Below are positions 8,371 to 20,302 of a DNA stretch of 64,000 nt, in pieces. Source of the DNA: Sceloporus undulatus (taxonomy: Eukaryota > Chordata > Lepidosauria > Squamata > Phrynosomatidae); assembly GCF_019175285.1 (NCBI RefSeq), contig NC_056523.1, positions 187,023,608 to 187,087,607 of the forward strand. The letters run 5' to 3'. The position numbers were made by a program, and so were the translations under genes. The notes beneath the pieces were generated by a model. That model saw only the letters and a program-made list of their open reading frames with translations. It was not told where the DNA came from and did not search any database. Numbering within the stretch: position 1 is the first letter of the stretch; every line of letters starts with the position of its first letter.

Positions 8371-9440
8371 GCCTCCACATTTAGCTCATTAAAAACTATG
8401 CCCCTGATTTCAAAAGTCTATGAAACATTTGATTAAACCATGCAAGCCCCTGATACCGTCCTCACCAGGTTTTAAAACTTCATGAGAACACCATTTCTTT
8501 TAAGTTATAATACTAATTTTGAAGCCTATGTACCTCCACTGGGAGAGGGCAGATCCTACCTCAGTTCAACAGGACATTTTATACCCAAAGGAACACCACA
8601 GTCTACACACCCTCCTGCTCCATAATATCTCTTATCTGCCACCACAGTCTTTTACTGTGACACAAAGGCACCATTTCCAAGTGTGGGTAACATCTCCCTT
8701 CATTTAATGATATCAGATAGGTTGGGCTGACATGCCAAAGTCCCAAGCTTAGAATCAGATCCAGTTCATTTAAAAGGGTGGGGGAACAATGCAAAGAATT
8801 GAAAAGAGAATGGAAGCCATAAATGTTGAGATTGGAAAGCCTTCCTAATGGATGCTAAGGGCTTGGAGATTTAGGGCAATCATCTTTATTCTTTGTCTTT
8901 TAAAAAAAAACTAAAAATGTGAGTAAATGGAGCGTGAAAAGGAATCTTTGAAGCAAGATCATGAAACAGAGGTCCTCATTAAATGCAGCCCTGGTGTGAT
9001 GTTCTTAGAACAGGCATGCCTATAAATAGCACCAGTCAAGGGGCTACACAGAGAAGCAAAATCCACAGGAAAAAAGAAATTATGCAGGTTTCCAAAGGCA
9101 AAATTGGACAACAAATCCAAAAGGATTTTGCCGTGGCCTCAGACAATTAGTTGGCCATCAGCTAATCTCAGTGGTATTTCTCTGTGTGCAGTACAATTAA
9201 ATTTGCATTTTAATGGAATCATCCCAGTCAAAATGGAATCTGCCTTTGAGATCGCCTGCATTTTCAGCAATAAGTGAAGTATAACACGTGAAGGAACTGT
9301 TGCATGCCAATGAGTCATGGGGGAGAAGCACAGCCGGTGCGCTAACGTCCGAAGTCATCAGAATGATTCCCCTTGGGTTCAGTATTGGAGAAATAATTCC
9401 AGCAAAATGCGGTCAGGGAAAAGATTAATCAGGGAATTGG
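8371..9440. other. Single-copy-looking intergenic stretch
   Basis: No gene or recognised repeat is seen. The part at about 8960-9330 is rich in homeodomain-type TAAT/ATTA cores (acaattagttggcc, cagctaatctcag, acaattaaatttgcatttt) and could be a conserved noncoding element. That is not testable from one sequence. Confidence 0.35.
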
Positions 9441-9447
9441 GGACAAA

Positions 9448-9615
9448 TTTATTGAGTTTTCAAGCCATTTCCGACTGGTGACAACCCTAAGGCAAACTTA
9501 TCACAGGGTTTTCTTGGCAAGTTTCTTCAGATTTGCAAAGGCAAATCTATGGCTGAGAGAGTGTGACTCACCCAAGGTCACACAGTGGTGTTTCATGGCC
9601 AAGCAGGGATAAAAT
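9448..9615 (-). mobile_element. CORE-SINE copy
   Basis: In reverse orientation it contains gagttttcaagccatttccg, acagggttttcttggcaag, gagagagtgtgactcaccc and catggccaagcaggga. The tRNA-like head is incomplete. Confidence 0.7.
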
Positions 9616-9892
9616 GTTGGTGGCAAATGGCAATTTGGGGATAGTAGAAGCGGAGGAAGGGATGAGCCCAAGTGTAGATGGACTGAGTGGTATCTTTTTC
9701 AGTGAGAAAACTGGAATGAAGGCACCAATGCTGCAGAACTATTAAAATTAACTCATTGGGTGGTCAAGTACAAAAGAGGGCAGAGCTCCTGTACCTTTAG
9801 TAGTTGTGTAGCAGATGGCATTCCAGTATGTATGGCCTGAACAACTAGGTGGACCAAATGATTGTCCTCTCATACACAACTGTTAAATCAGG

Positions 9893-10015
9893 GTTGGCCA
9901 ACTCTAGAAGTTGTTAGAGTGCAGCTCCCAGCATTCCTCACTACAGGCATTATTGGCTCAGACTGCTGGGAGCTACCGTTCAACACCTGGAGGGCTGCAC
10001 AATTCCCATACTGAA
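9893..10015. mobile_element. Palindromic MITE family F fragment
   Basis: The pair 'cagctcccagcattcctca' and 'gactgctgggagctac' forms inverted arms and is followed by cacctggagggctgcac. Similar remnants are at 12387, 45641, 54988 and 61851. Confidence 0.6.
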
Positions 10016-10497
10016 TATGGGACTATTGTATATTGAAGGGTGGTGATGGTTAAAGGAATGGTTCTCATAGCTCACTACTATTCTCTTCTGTTTCACTAGA
10101 TGGAGCTCAACAACCATCTTCCCAGACGCACACATACAACACACACACACCAATTTGCCTTTGGTAACAGCTGAAAATCAGGCAGGAGAGCAGACCTCCC
10201 ACTGAGCGGCATATTAATGGCACCACAGTCCTTCAAAACTCAAGCAGGGACCCAAGTAACAGCAATTAACAGAAATCAAGGTGAAGGAATGCATAAATAT
10301 AATGTGTGTGTGTGCGCACTCACTTAAACCACACTTACACTACACACTGGCAGGGATTGCCTTGCTCTTTTTATGGCCCAAGAAGAGGTAGAACACAGAA
10401 AGGAACATTTTACCCAAGTTGGAGATCTGGGAGCAGGCGGTATACAGGTTACATATCTGTTTGTGAGTCCTTAAACCATACCATACCTCAAGAACCA

Positions 10498-10682
10498 GCA
10501 TGGTATAGTGCTTTGAGTGTTGAATGAAGACCCTGGAGACCAGGGTTTGATTCTCTGCTCAGCAACGAAAACCCACTGTGTGACCTTGGGTGAGTCACAC
10601 ACTCTCAGCTCCAGAAAAATCCATGATAGGATTGCCTTGGGGTCACCATAAGTTAGAAACAACTTGACGGCACACAAGGACA
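10498..10682 (+). mobile_element. CORE-SINE copy
   Basis: The forward copy has an A-box-like tggtatagtgctttgagtg, a B-box-like gggtttgattctc, the core gtgtgaccttgggtgagtca and the tail caccataagttagaaacaac. Confidence 0.8.
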
Positions 10683-10693
10683 GAAACCATTTG

Positions 10694-10760
10694 TTAACCT
10701 TCCCCGAGTCAATTTCGACCCATGGCGACCCTGTGGATGAGACATGTCCAAGAAATCATA
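10694..10760 (-). mobile_element. RTE/BovB-like LINE terminal fragment
   Basis: It contains gagtcaatttcgacccatgg and cctgtggatgagacatgtcc, the reverse of the terminal segment of the BovB-like copies (compare 6130-6175). Confidence 0.55.
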
Positions 10761-11114
10761 CCTCATGCTTATATTCCCCAAAAGCTTTTTTTTTTTAATG
10801 TTGTGGCCCATTTAGGGCATTTCCACCCCCAAATGCACAAAAAACACCTACAAATGCAATGGTTTAATTTGCATGCCAGTGTTGTTTCGTCTGAGGTCAG
10901 AACAAGGTGCCCAGCCATGAGACTGACACTGTGCATCTTGTTTTCAGCCTTAGAGGGAGTCACCTGGTGGTGGTGACAGGCGACACAGCGGGACGCACAT
11001 GTGAACAGCGGCCCAGCATTGCTCCAGAGTGCCCAGGTAACAGGGGGACACTGGGGTAGCTTTGGGGCCAGAATATACCAGTAAGAGTGTGGAGAGAGGA
11101 TACGTCAATTGCAT

Positions 11115-12384
11115 ATGACTCTGTGTATGCATCCTGCATGGTCTAATGTAATGTTTATGTAAAAATCAGGGAGCCAGAGACACAGCATGAACTAAAAGAC
11201 TCTAAAGGACACCAGCCAGTCCTCACCGTTCAAACTGTAAGACTTTCATGGCAGGCAAAGACACTAGTGCCATTAAAAAAAATACTGGGTACTACTTTGG
11301 ATTTTTCCCCCTCAAGTAGGTACAAGGTATTAAAAAATAAGACTGTTTCATGGAGGGAAAATAGAGGCAGGTCACTTGGACACCACATTTTTTCCTTTTT
11401 TTCTGGAGGGACAGTTCACATTGGGCCATAGGTTTTGGTACCTGAGATGGAATAATCAAAATTGTTTTCTCCGGTACAGTGGTACCCCGGGATACGAAAG
11501 CACCGCATTACGAAATTTCCGGGTTACGAAAAAATCAATAGAAAAAACTGTTCCGGTGTTACAAAGGTTATTTCGGTTACGAAAAAATTTTTGGTGCTTT
11601 TCGGCGCTATTCGCACGAAATCGCGGCTTTTCCCCAGGGCCCTATGGCTTTTTCGGCTTACGAAGGATTTCGGTTTACGAACGCGGCGGCGGAACGAATT
11701 ATTTCATAAACCGGGGTACCACGTACCTGCCTGACTAACCACCTGCAGTCTCTTATTTCTTTCATGGTAAGGCCATGCCTGGCATTTGGTGGGTTTAAAT
11801 AAAGATAGAACATTTGTCGTCCTAGAGTTTTCTCTTTCCTTTCTAAGTGCAGGCTCAGGTGTGTGTAATCTTTATAGCTCATTCTGTAAACAAGCAAACA
11901 ACACAAAAATGCAACAATTGGGTATTCCTGGTTACTCCAGGGGAACTGTGGCCCACCAAATGCCAGGCATGGCCTTACCATGAAAGAAATAAGAGACTGG
12001 CAGGTGGTTAGTCAGGCAGGTACCGGAGAAAACAATTTTGATTATTCCATCTCAGTTTACCAAAACCTATGGCCCAGTGTGAACTGTCCTCCAGAGAAAA
12101 AGGAAAAAATGTGGTGTCCAAGTGACCTGCTCTATATTTCCCTCCATGAAACAGTCTTATTTTTTAATACCTTGTACTACTTGAGGGGGGGAAATCCAAA
12201 AGTAGTACCAAGTATTTTTTTAATGAGGCCTAGTGTCCTTTGCTGCCATGAAAGTCTTACCCGTTTGAACGGTAGAGGACTGGCTGGTGTCCTTTAGAGT
12301 CTTTTAGTTCATTCTGTGTCTCTGGCTCCCTGATTTTTACATAAACATTACATTAGACCATGCAGGATGCATACACAGAGTCAT
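11115..12384. repeat. 1.27-kb imperfect palindrome (foldback element or inverted duplication)
   Basis: The left arm is 11115-11474 plus 11727-11793 and the right arm 11952-12384, about 430 bp each. They are inverse complements at roughly 93% identity by eye, around a 158-bp spacer (11794-11951). The outer ends are atgactctgtgtatgcatcc and its inverse. Examples of pairing are cattagaccatgcaggatgc with its complement at 11133, and aataagagactggcaggtgg with 11738-11758. No protein similarity is seen in arms or spacer. Short ORFs on both strands are shadows of the arms. No clear target-site duplication is found. It could be a foldback (long-TIR) DNA element or an inverted local duplication. Confidence 0.9.
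11475..11726. mobile_element. Mariner-type MITE (family H) inside the left palindrome arm
   Basis: About 250 bp, beginning TACAGTGGTACCCCGGGATACG and ending GGGGTACCACGTA, rich in TTACGAAA repeats. The right palindrome arm preserves the empty site (ggtacc), so this copy entered at a TA dinucleotide and duplicated it. A second copy is at 34934-35179. Confidence 0.85.
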
Positions 12385-12386
12385 GT

Positions 12387-12495
12387 TACTGAACTTCAAT
12401 TCCTGGCATTCCTCACTATTGGATATGCTGCCTAGGGCTGCTGGGCATTGCAGTCCTACAGTATTTGGAGGGCTCCCTACTCCCCACCCTGATGG
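12387..12495. mobile_element. Palindromic MITE family F fragment
   Basis: It contains ttcctggcattcctcacta, gggctgctgggcattgcag and tttggagggctccctac. It abuts the outer right end of the palindrome. Confidence 0.55.
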
Positions 12496-12876
12496 TATGC
12501 TGAAGTATCTCAGTTGTAAAATCCTTTTCTGAATTACACAGAGAACAAACAAACAAGAATCCATTAATCAAATGGGGAACATTGCATTACTTGAGGATGT
12601 GATCATGTTGAATTTCTAGCAGAAATGACAGAAAGCAACAGAAAAGAAAACAGGATGACACAAGGGCAATTCATTTCAAGCTCTTCCACACAGCTGATTT
12701 TTTAGAGAGGAAAACGGAAGCTAACACGACACAGTGTCTGATGTCACTCAGACACATTCCTGGACTCTTTCAGTATAAATGTTATGAGTCAGCTTGCTGG
12801 CTAAATCAACTTCCCCTCACCATTGACTTATCACAGCAGTCTTGACAAGCCGAGAAGGCATGTTAATACTCCATGT
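12496..12876. other. Single-copy-looking stretch
   Basis: No gene or repeat is recognised. A CRE/AP-1-like cluster (gatgtcactcagacacattcc, ttatgagtcagcttgct) lies at about 12738-12800. It is a weak candidate regulatory element. Confidence 0.3.
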
Positions 12877-13035
12877 TTATACAGCATTTTGCGTACGTTC
12901 TCCCAATAATCCTCACAACTACCTTGTAAAGTAGGTCACTGTTATTATCCCCATGGGACTGAGGCACAGTGGCTTGCCAAAGGCCACCTTGTGCCTCACT
13001 GCAGAGATATTTAAACCAAGGATACTCACAGCTGC
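12877..13035 (-). mobile_element. Ancient MIR-like CORE-SINE
   Basis: It matches the well-known MIR order in reverse: aataatcctcacaactacct, gtaaagtaggtcactgttat, tatccccatgggactgagg, cacagtggcttgccaaagg. It is clearly more diverged than the (AAC)-tailed CORE-SINEs, so probably an old amniote insertion. Confidence 0.65.
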
Positions 13036-13990
13036 TACATTACTCTGACGCTGAGTCAAATCGTTCCCAGCAAGGTGGAGAATTGAATCCAGTCAAAATG
13101 GGAGATCTAATACAAATCGCCTTCCAAAGGAGGAAAGGATATCTTATTGATCAGGAGACAAGAAGGGTCTCAGACAAAACTCTATGGCTCTGTGTTGCTC
13201 TGAAACAGGAGAACTGGAAGCTTGGTTGAGGCTAGAAGCCTGGATTTTGAAATTCTGCTCCAAGTGGTAGGGCAGCAGGGTTCGTGCTACGTTCCAGGGA
13301 ACCCAGGAATTTCTCAGAAGCTTTTCAGGGCTTCCTCGATGTAAGGATAGATCTATAATGACAGACCCATTCCTCTAAATTGCAACTTACTTGCTCACTC
13401 CTTCGTCTCTCTCCCAGCAGTGTGCAGTTTCAAGGAGCAATGTGTGGTTTTCAGAATGTATTCACTTCATGCAAAGTGTTGGGATGGTTTAACAGGCCTG
13501 GCTAATGCCCAATGTGAATTGTGCATGTTCTAAAATATTATTCAGAAGGTATATCTCTACTATTAGGCACAGTGAGATAGCTCCCTTAAAGCATTGCTAG
13601 GTCAGGAGCATCCCATGCCCTGGGACTTCAAGGCAAAAACCTGAGACCTAGGGATTACCCCCCCTTTTGATGTCCTAAAAGGTGGCCCTGATGATGTGAT
13701 TAAGCATGACACATTAAGCATCAACCACAGTGGCACAGAATGTGCCATTTCAATCAAATATATCAAGTCTAAGAAAGAAGGAGTGCATACACAAATGCAC
13801 ATACTTTTCAAGGCACTGTTCCCTCCATGAGATTCTTCCACTTCACCTAGAAGGATGGAGAAGAGGGGGCTGTCATGCATGCAGATTTTTATTTACTTTC
13901 TTTGACAACATTTTTTTTTTATTACCAAGAGGAGAAAGAGTCATTTCTAAGATTCAGATTTTTCTGCTTCTGCTGACTTGGCTAACTTAG
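13036..13990. other. Stretch without recognised gene
   Basis: No similarity to a known gene or repeat is seen. Open frames here are short and lack splice context. A T-run is at about 13910. Confidence 0.3.
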
Positions 13991-14193
13991 GGTTGCATCT
14001 GCACTGCAGAAATGATGCAGCTTGACACTGCTTTAACTGCCATGGCTCAATGCTATGGAATTCTAGGATTTGTAGTTTTGTGAAAGAGCTTTGGGTGTCA
14101 CAATAAATTGCAGTCCCAGGATCCCATAGGATGGAGCCATGGCAGTTAAAGCAGTGTCAAACTGCACTAATTCTGCAGTGTAAGTGCAGCCTA
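13991..14193. mobile_element. MITE family A, complete
   Basis: Both arms are present: ttgcatctgcactgcagaaa on the left and ctgcagtgtaagtgcagcc on the right, with cactgctttaactgccatgg mirrored in the right arm. Confidence 0.8.
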
Positions 14194-14683
14194 GGGTAAT
14201 GTACACTATTATTTTAGGGGATGCTGGAAGGCACCCTCTGCTAATCTGCCTCAGGCAGCATGATGTCTTAAACTTGCCCTCTGTCCCCAGAATCCTTCGC
14301 AGCAAATATTCAGAGGTTTCTCAGCAGACAAGCTAATGTCAAAAAAGTGTTCACTGAAGGTTGAAAGTTTAGAAACCACTCCCCTGGGAGAAACGCATAG
14401 TGATTTCTAGTGACTTAGCGGTTCATTCACATGTGGGATTTTTTAGCGTGACTATGTGAATAATCTCACTCACACATTCCAGCTGCCCTGAGTCCCAATT
14501 TTGGGGAAAGTGCGGGATATAAATAAATATATAACAATAATAATTGTTCACACTACGAAATCACATCTCAGCACATCTCTGCGAGTTCGGTTGCTCACAT
14601 GTGTCAGCGCTTGAATAAAGATGGAGTCAATGATGTGAATGTATTAGAAGCATGTGCGCTGGTCTATGACCATAGTAAGGATT

Positions 14684-14732
14684 CCTTCCTTCCTTCCTTC
14701 CTTCCTTCCTTCCTTCCTTCCTTCCTTCCTTC
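14684..14732. repeat. (CCTT)n microsatellite
   Basis: About eleven uninterrupted copies of the tetranucleotide CCTT. Confidence 0.95.
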
Positions 14733-15420
14733 GAAGCACAGTTCAAGGCATGACGGGTTTTATTTTGGTTTATCTTGGATCTGTTTACATATGGGGGGGG
14801 ATGACATCGGGTTAAATGGGGCAGTTTGGCAGCCCTCTCCCCCCCAGAATTTAACTGGATGCATTCGAAATGCATGTGAGCAACAAAGATTCAACCCAAA
14901 TTCTACCTGGATTATTTTCATTATCTGACAGGAAACTGAGATTATTTTTTTCTGTTTTCTAAGAGATTGGTTGCAGGATCCAGATAGCACCATTCTGTCT
15001 CCTGCCATGCACTCTCCATTCTTCAGTGATCATGAAGATAAATCCATCAGTCTCACACCATCTCAGTTTCCCCGTCATGTAAATAATAAGATAATATTTA
15101 CCATCCACTTCAGTATTTGCGCAGATCACTTTAACATATTTTGTTGGAAGAGAAGGCAAAGGATTATAGTGATGCTTGAGTTTTTGCTCCTTGCTTTCCT
15201 CATGTGAGGTCATAATCCTGCATGACATCCCAGTGGGTTGTGGCGGGAAATGGCTGTGATGGGGACATGGGATTATGTCTGGGGAACCCACAAAGAAAGC
15301 CGACACTGGGAGGAGACTGCATGTCAGAGAAAATCATCTTAGTGACAAAAACCAACAATTGAGGAGGGAGGCGTGGGGAGAGTGGCCACTGCAAAGAGGG
15401 AATCAATGGGATTAGTTTAT

Positions 15421-15647
15421 ATACAGCTGGCCCTCCGTACCCACAGATTCCACATTCATGGATTCCAACATCCATGACTTGAAAATATTCCAGACAAAAA
15501 AAATCCCCCAAAGCAAACCTTGATTTTGCCAATTTTATATAATGAGCACCATTTTACAATGCCTTTCTATTTAAGCATCCATGGATTTTGGTGTCAACGC
15601 GTGGTCCTGGTAACAAACCCCAGCAGATACCAATGGGCCACTGTATT
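15421..15647. mobile_element. Tigger/pogo-like MITE
   Basis: It begins TACAGCTGGCCCTCCGTACC and ends ACCAATGGGCCACTGTA. It contains accttgattttgccaatttt. Confidence 0.75.
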
Positions 15648-15817
15648 TCAAAATGATATGTGTGACTACCACATCTGCACTTTAAAGCCAGGAAGTGTAC
15701 TTTCCTTTCATTTTACCCATTTTCATACTTAGATGCTAATGGGGATACATTCTTTTTAAACACACACCTCCTCAGTTGCTAAATGTTCTGGTAAAATCTT
15801 CCTTCTCACTTCACAGT

Positions 15818-15980
15818 GGGTGCATCTATACTGTAGAAATAATGTAATTTGACACCACTTTAACTGCCATGGCTCTATCCTGCAGATTAGTGGAATTCAT
15901 AGTTTAGTGAGGCACCAGCACTAAACAGAGAACACTAAAGTCCTTGTAAACCTAAAAATCCCAGGATTCAACAGGAAGGA
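15818..15980. mobile_element. MITE family A, right end missing
   Basis: It starts gggtgcatctatactgtag and has ccactttaactgccatggc, then degraded centre and part of the right arm (aaaatcccaggattcaac). It is joined to the BovB-like fragment that follows. Confidence 0.65.
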
Positions 15981-15984
15981 GCTG

Positions 15985-16457
15985 CATGGATGGAGCTACA
16001 TAAATTCGCCCTAGACAATGAGCGAATCGAAATAAAAATTTCCCATACCTTGGATCAAACACTGATCAGAATGGAAGCTGCAACCAAGAAATGAGAAGAA
16101 GTCTAGGAATGGGGAGGGCAGATATGAAAGAACTAGAAAAAAATCCAAACGAGCAAAGATATACAACTGAACACTAAACTTAGAATGGTACAAACCATCA
16201 CATTCCCCCATCTCCATGTACGGATGTAAGAGTTGGACAATGAAGAAAGCAGATTTTTTAAAAAATCATTTGAGATGTGGTGCTGGAGAAGAGTACTGAA
16301 GATGCTGTGGTCAGCCAAAAGACAAACAAATAGGTCCTTGAACCGATTAAGCCAGAATTGGAAGCCAAGATGTTCAAAGTGAACCTGTCATACTTTGGTC
16401 ACATCATGAGAAGTCACAACTCATTAGAAAAGACAATAAGGTTAGGAAAGGTTCAGG
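15985..16457 (+). mobile_element. RTE/BovB-like LINE 3' part
   Basis: It is collinear with the copy at 24055-24495: a gatggagctacataaattc start, gatcaaacactgatcagaatg, cccccatctccatgtacgga, gatgtggtgctggagaagag and ggtcacatcatgagaagtca. It represents the end of the reverse transcriptase and the C-terminus, with many interruptions. Confidence 0.7.
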
Positions 16458-16696
16458 GGGGCCTGCTGTGGGCTCAGCTCTTGACACCAATGTTGCCAGA
16501 GATCCGAACAATAGGTCTAGGTTACTAAAGCCAACATATGTCTCCCCAAGGAAAAGGAGTGGAACTAACCAAAGAAGAGCAATCTCTAGAGCTGCTGTTA
16601 GTGATCCACTCCGATTGAATCAACCCAAAATATCTGTCTGAGCTAGTGTTCCTCACATGGGTTGGACCACACCTGTCTGATAGCCAAGTACCTTGG

Positions 16697-16905
16697 CTCC
16701 CTTCACACTACACAGTTCTTGCACAATGATTCCATTTTAACTGTCATGGGTACCTCTGATAGAATCCTGGGACTTGTAGTTTTCCCAGAGGCACCAGAGG
16801 AGGAGCTTCTGGCTAATGATCCTAAACCCCCCCCCCCTTGACTGCTGATCCCAGGATTCCATAGGATGGAATAATAGTGGAATAACAGTACTATAATTGT
16901 CTGCT
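16697..16905. mobile_element. Palindromic MITE related to family A
   Basis: The left arm (ccttcacactacacag, ttttaactgtcatgg, aatcctgggacttgtagttt) is mirrored in part by gatcccaggattccatagg and acagtactataattgtctgc. A C-run (about 16830-16842) lies in the centre. Confidence 0.55.
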
Positions 16906-16984
16906 GTAAACAGGCCCCTTGTACCCAAGCTAATACATTTCCCTTCATCATTCTGTTTGGATAAAAGAGATGTGCCAACTTCAC

Positions 16985-17483
16985 AGGGTGCAGAAGTGAA
17001 AATAATTTTTGTCACTTTAATCAAAAATCCTTTTAAAAATAAATAAATAAGGAACAACGGATGCTGCAATTAGACCTGTGATTGGGATGTGCTTGTGTGG
17101 ATAATTTCCTCTCCTCTCTTGCACAACCCCATTGAGTCTAATTCCAGGCCCTCCGTTTTTTAATCCAGCCCCCCTCCCCTCCCCAGTATCAGTGAGCAAG
17201 ACAGCTGTCTCTTCCCTTGCTAATACAGTCAAATCCCATCCCAAACTCCCCGGCCGCTAGCAAAGCCAAGCTTGCAACCCTGGTCACAGCAAATATTAAT
17301 TATGTCGATCTAGGTAAACAGTTGGCCTTTTATTGTAATTAAGAGGGATGATTTAATTGGGGGAAAGGGAGGGAAGGGAACTCAGACAAACTTGGGTGAC
17401 CCAAGGTCTCTGGAAAGCTTTGTCATCAGTGCAGGCATCTTGAGCATTTTAATCAACACAAACCCTATGAAGGTAGTCCAGCA
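16985..17483. other. Single-copy-looking stretch with possible conserved element
   Basis: No gene is seen. The part at 17280-17365 has clustered ATTA/TAAT cores (aaatattaattatgtcg, tattgtaattaagagg, gatgatttaattggg) and no repeat signature. Confidence 0.35.
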
Positions 17484-17664
17484 TTGTTGTTGTGCACCTT
17501 CAAGTCAGTTCTGACTTATGACGACTTTAAGGTGAACCTATCACAGGGGTTTCTGTGGCTGAGAGTGCGTGATTTGCCCATTGGATTTCCATAGCCAAAC
17601 AGGGAATTGAACCCTGATCCCCAGAGTCATAGTCCAATGCTCAAATCACTACATCTCATCCAGT
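17484..17664 (-). mobile_element. CORE-SINE copy
   Basis: The reverse copy has ttgttgttgtgcaccttcaag, a shortened middle, and a good tRNA-like head (gggaattgaaccctgatccc, agtcatagtccaatgctca). Confidence 0.75.
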
Positions 17665-17869
17665 TTTACAGCCCACTAATGCTGGTGTGCATAGTCCAGT
17701 GCAGTCATCTGAACATTGGCCTATTGACTGAAAGGGACATATTAGAGCAGAGAAGACTGAGAGGTGGCATAATTGGGCTCAACAAATAGCTAAAGAGCTG
17801 TGAGAGAGTATGGTACTGGTTTGTTCTCTGCTGCCCCAGAAGGTAGGACTAGATCTAATGGCTTGAAGT

Positions 17870-18086
17870 TGGTTTTGGTGGAACATTAGAGGGAACATCT
17901 TGATGGAAAGAAAGGTTCAGCACTGGGACCAAGATGGTGGGGTCTCTTTTCTGGATTTCTTCAAACAGAAGCTAAACAGATACCTTCTGGAGATGCTCTA
18001 GCTGAAGGTCCTAAACTGAGCAGGAGGCTGGACTCCATGGCCCATGAGGCCCCTTCCAACTCTATTGTTCTATTATTCTATGATTA
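17870..18086 (+). mobile_element. CR1 LINE 3' end
   Basis: It reads ctggatttcttcaaacagaag, ggctggactccatggccca and ccttccaactctattgttct, ending in attattctatgatt, the CR1 3' terminus. Confidence 0.65.
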
Positions 18087-19025
18087 CCTATAACCTTTAA
18101 AAAGAATAGAAGCGACCATGCTTTTCTGTTCTTAATGCATCTTGCCCTGCTCTGTTTAGACCTGAACTATTAGTCCATTTTCATATTTCTCCATTCATTC
18201 ACTTGAATAAATTGCTCCTTCTTCAGGCAGCTACAACCGTTCCTGATATGACTGCCAGATCAGGATTATGCCAGGCCCTGAGATTTAGGGCCAAAACCTA
18301 AGACCTGTTGCTGAAAAATGTAGGATCCACAACAGCCCAGTTAACACTAAGTATATTTAGTGGGCATGGAATGCTGACTAAGGAATAAACCACATACAGT
18401 ATTGAGAAAAATGTGAATTTCCTCCTTCTTCACCTCCAAATATGCAATTCCTTCAAAGACTCAATTGCTGAGCTACCAAGATCCCATGTTTTGGTGATAA
18501 TTCCAAAACAAAAGCAACATCATTTGCAACATGCAAAGTGAGGCTTGTTTGTACTAAAATAAACAGACATATTTATCCTCTTAAGAGAGGGGAGCTCCTA
18601 ATACATCCTAACTGCATTATTTATTTTGGGCTTAAAGGGAGGAAAAGATTGGAGGATGTGAGAAGGCATGAGAGGGAGAGTTGTGGCTTGCTAAACAGAA
18701 GCACCTCACCCTTCAGTATTTTGCAAACTCCACTCATCTTTCAGAAGCTGTAAGGCTGCTATACCCTATTGCATACACAATACCTGGGAATATATCCCGT
18801 TGCAGGCCAGTAAATAAACAAGTAAACAAGCAAGTAAACAAAATCCAAATAAACGGCAGAATTTGTATGTGCAGCAACAGAAATCACAGGACAGGAGAAC
18901 TTTGGAGCTAGGAATGAGATGGAGAAGGATGAGCAGATAATTATAAAATGTTTTTAATACCAAACAGATTCTAGTCCTGGAACAGATCCCATACAGGCCC
19001 TGTTTTAAGTGATGAATTAATGCAA
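18087..19025. other. Stretch without recognised gene
   Basis: It looks single-copy except for a short imperfect (AAGTAAAC)n run near 18812-18842. Nothing coding is recognised. Confidence 0.3.
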
Positions 19026-19027
19026 TT

Positions 19028-19028
19028 G

Positions 19029-19074
<46 letters not shown>
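19028..19074. repeat. (CT)n microsatellite
   Basis: An uninterrupted CT dinucleotide run of about 23 units. Confidence 0.95.
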
Positions 19075-19077
<3 letters not shown>

Positions 19078-19800
19078 GAAATGGCATCCCAAACAGCTGG
19101 CATTTGCATGAAATAATTCACAAATTGGGAGAGGAGAGCTGTTGAGCTGTGCCAAACAATCTCCAGAGAGAATTCCCCAAAAGAGAAAGCACCCAACTCT
19201 CCATGAAACATCATGGGAAGATAGCTCCACAGTACTACAAAGCCCTGTCAATTAAAAGATGGGACACTTCTGCATGCAGTAGCATCTCAGTATAAGCCTT
19301 CAGTGCTGAACTGGAATCACTCCCCTTCCGTATTAGTTAAATATATATGCTGTCTTTCCCAGGACCTGTTCCTTGGTGCCCTGTCCTGTTCCATCCCCAG
19401 CACAAAGTCCAGTCTTTTTTACACAGCAGGGACGGACCTACTGCTATGTAGAATGAAGAATCACTGGCACATATTTGGTATCATAAATGGGCAGCAAATT
19501 CTTGTTTATGTATTATGCTTGTACTTATACTCCCCTGAAAGGAAAGAGGCAATGGCAGGATTTTCTGTCTCAAATGAAAACAAATCACTTGTTTAGCCTT
19601 GAACCCTATGCAACTTCACCTGGCGGAGAGACTATTTTCTGTTCCACTTCAAGCAGCAAAATGCCTCACTTCCATCCTTGTGTCTTTCTATTGCTCTGTC
19701 TTCATTCCCAATTATATTCCCATTTCTGTGTGACCTCTCTTGTTCAAGCCAGCCATCCTCAACCTGCACTCCTGGGCATACTTGCTTGGAGGTAATCCCC
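19075..19800. other. Stretch without recognised gene
   Basis: No repeat or coding similarity is recognised. Two overlapping plus-strand ORFs of about 100 codons (19303-19596, 19487-19795) lack codon or splice evidence. Confidence 0.3.
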
Positions 19801-19807
19801 ATGTAGA

Positions 19808-20011
19808 CCAGAGTTCAAGTCTCAGCTCAGCCATGAAACCAACTGGGTGGTCTTGAGCAAGTCACACTCTCTCAGCCTCAAGGGAGGACAACGGCAAACC
19901 TCCTCTGAACAAAACCTTGCCAAGAAAACCCCATGATAGGTTCCCCTTAGAGACACCATAAATTGGAAATGACTTGAAGGCACACAGCAGCAGCAGCAGC
20001 AACAACAACAA
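19808..20011 (+). mobile_element. CORE-SINE copy with (CAG)(CAA) tail
   Basis: It contains ccagagttcaagtctcagct, the core ctgggtggtcttgagcaagt, caccataaattggaaatgac, then a tail of cag/caa repeats. The A-box end is truncated. Confidence 0.8.
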
Positions 20012-20057
20012 CTAATCCCTATTGAATACAGTGGGGCCTTCTTCTGAGTAAATATAC

Positions 20058-20302
20058 TGTCACCCCTCTATCCACAGATTCTGCATCCACGGATGCAACA
20101 TCCACAGCTTGATAATATTCCTGCACACGCGCACACACAGACACACACTACAGTTTCACCATTTTATATAAGGGACACCATTTTCACAATACCATTATGT
20201 ATAATTTTACAGTGCCATTGTATATCAAAAATCCATGGATTTTGGTATATATGAGGAGTCCTGGAACCAACCCCTCAGTGGATACCAAGGGCCCACTGTA
20301 TA
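20058..20302. mobile_element. Tigger/pogo-like MITE
   Basis: It begins TACTGTCACCCCTCTATCC and ends CCAAGGGCCCACTGTATA. An inserted (CA)n stretch is at about 20127-20148. Confidence 0.7.

Noticed and set aside
11658-11981. A 107-codon ORF spanning the palindrome centre
   Set aside because: It joins MITE, arm and spacer sequence and resembles no transposase or other protein.
12877-13035. tRNA gene or functional RNA
   Set aside because: The sequence is an old MIR-like SINE in reverse, with degraded promoter boxes.
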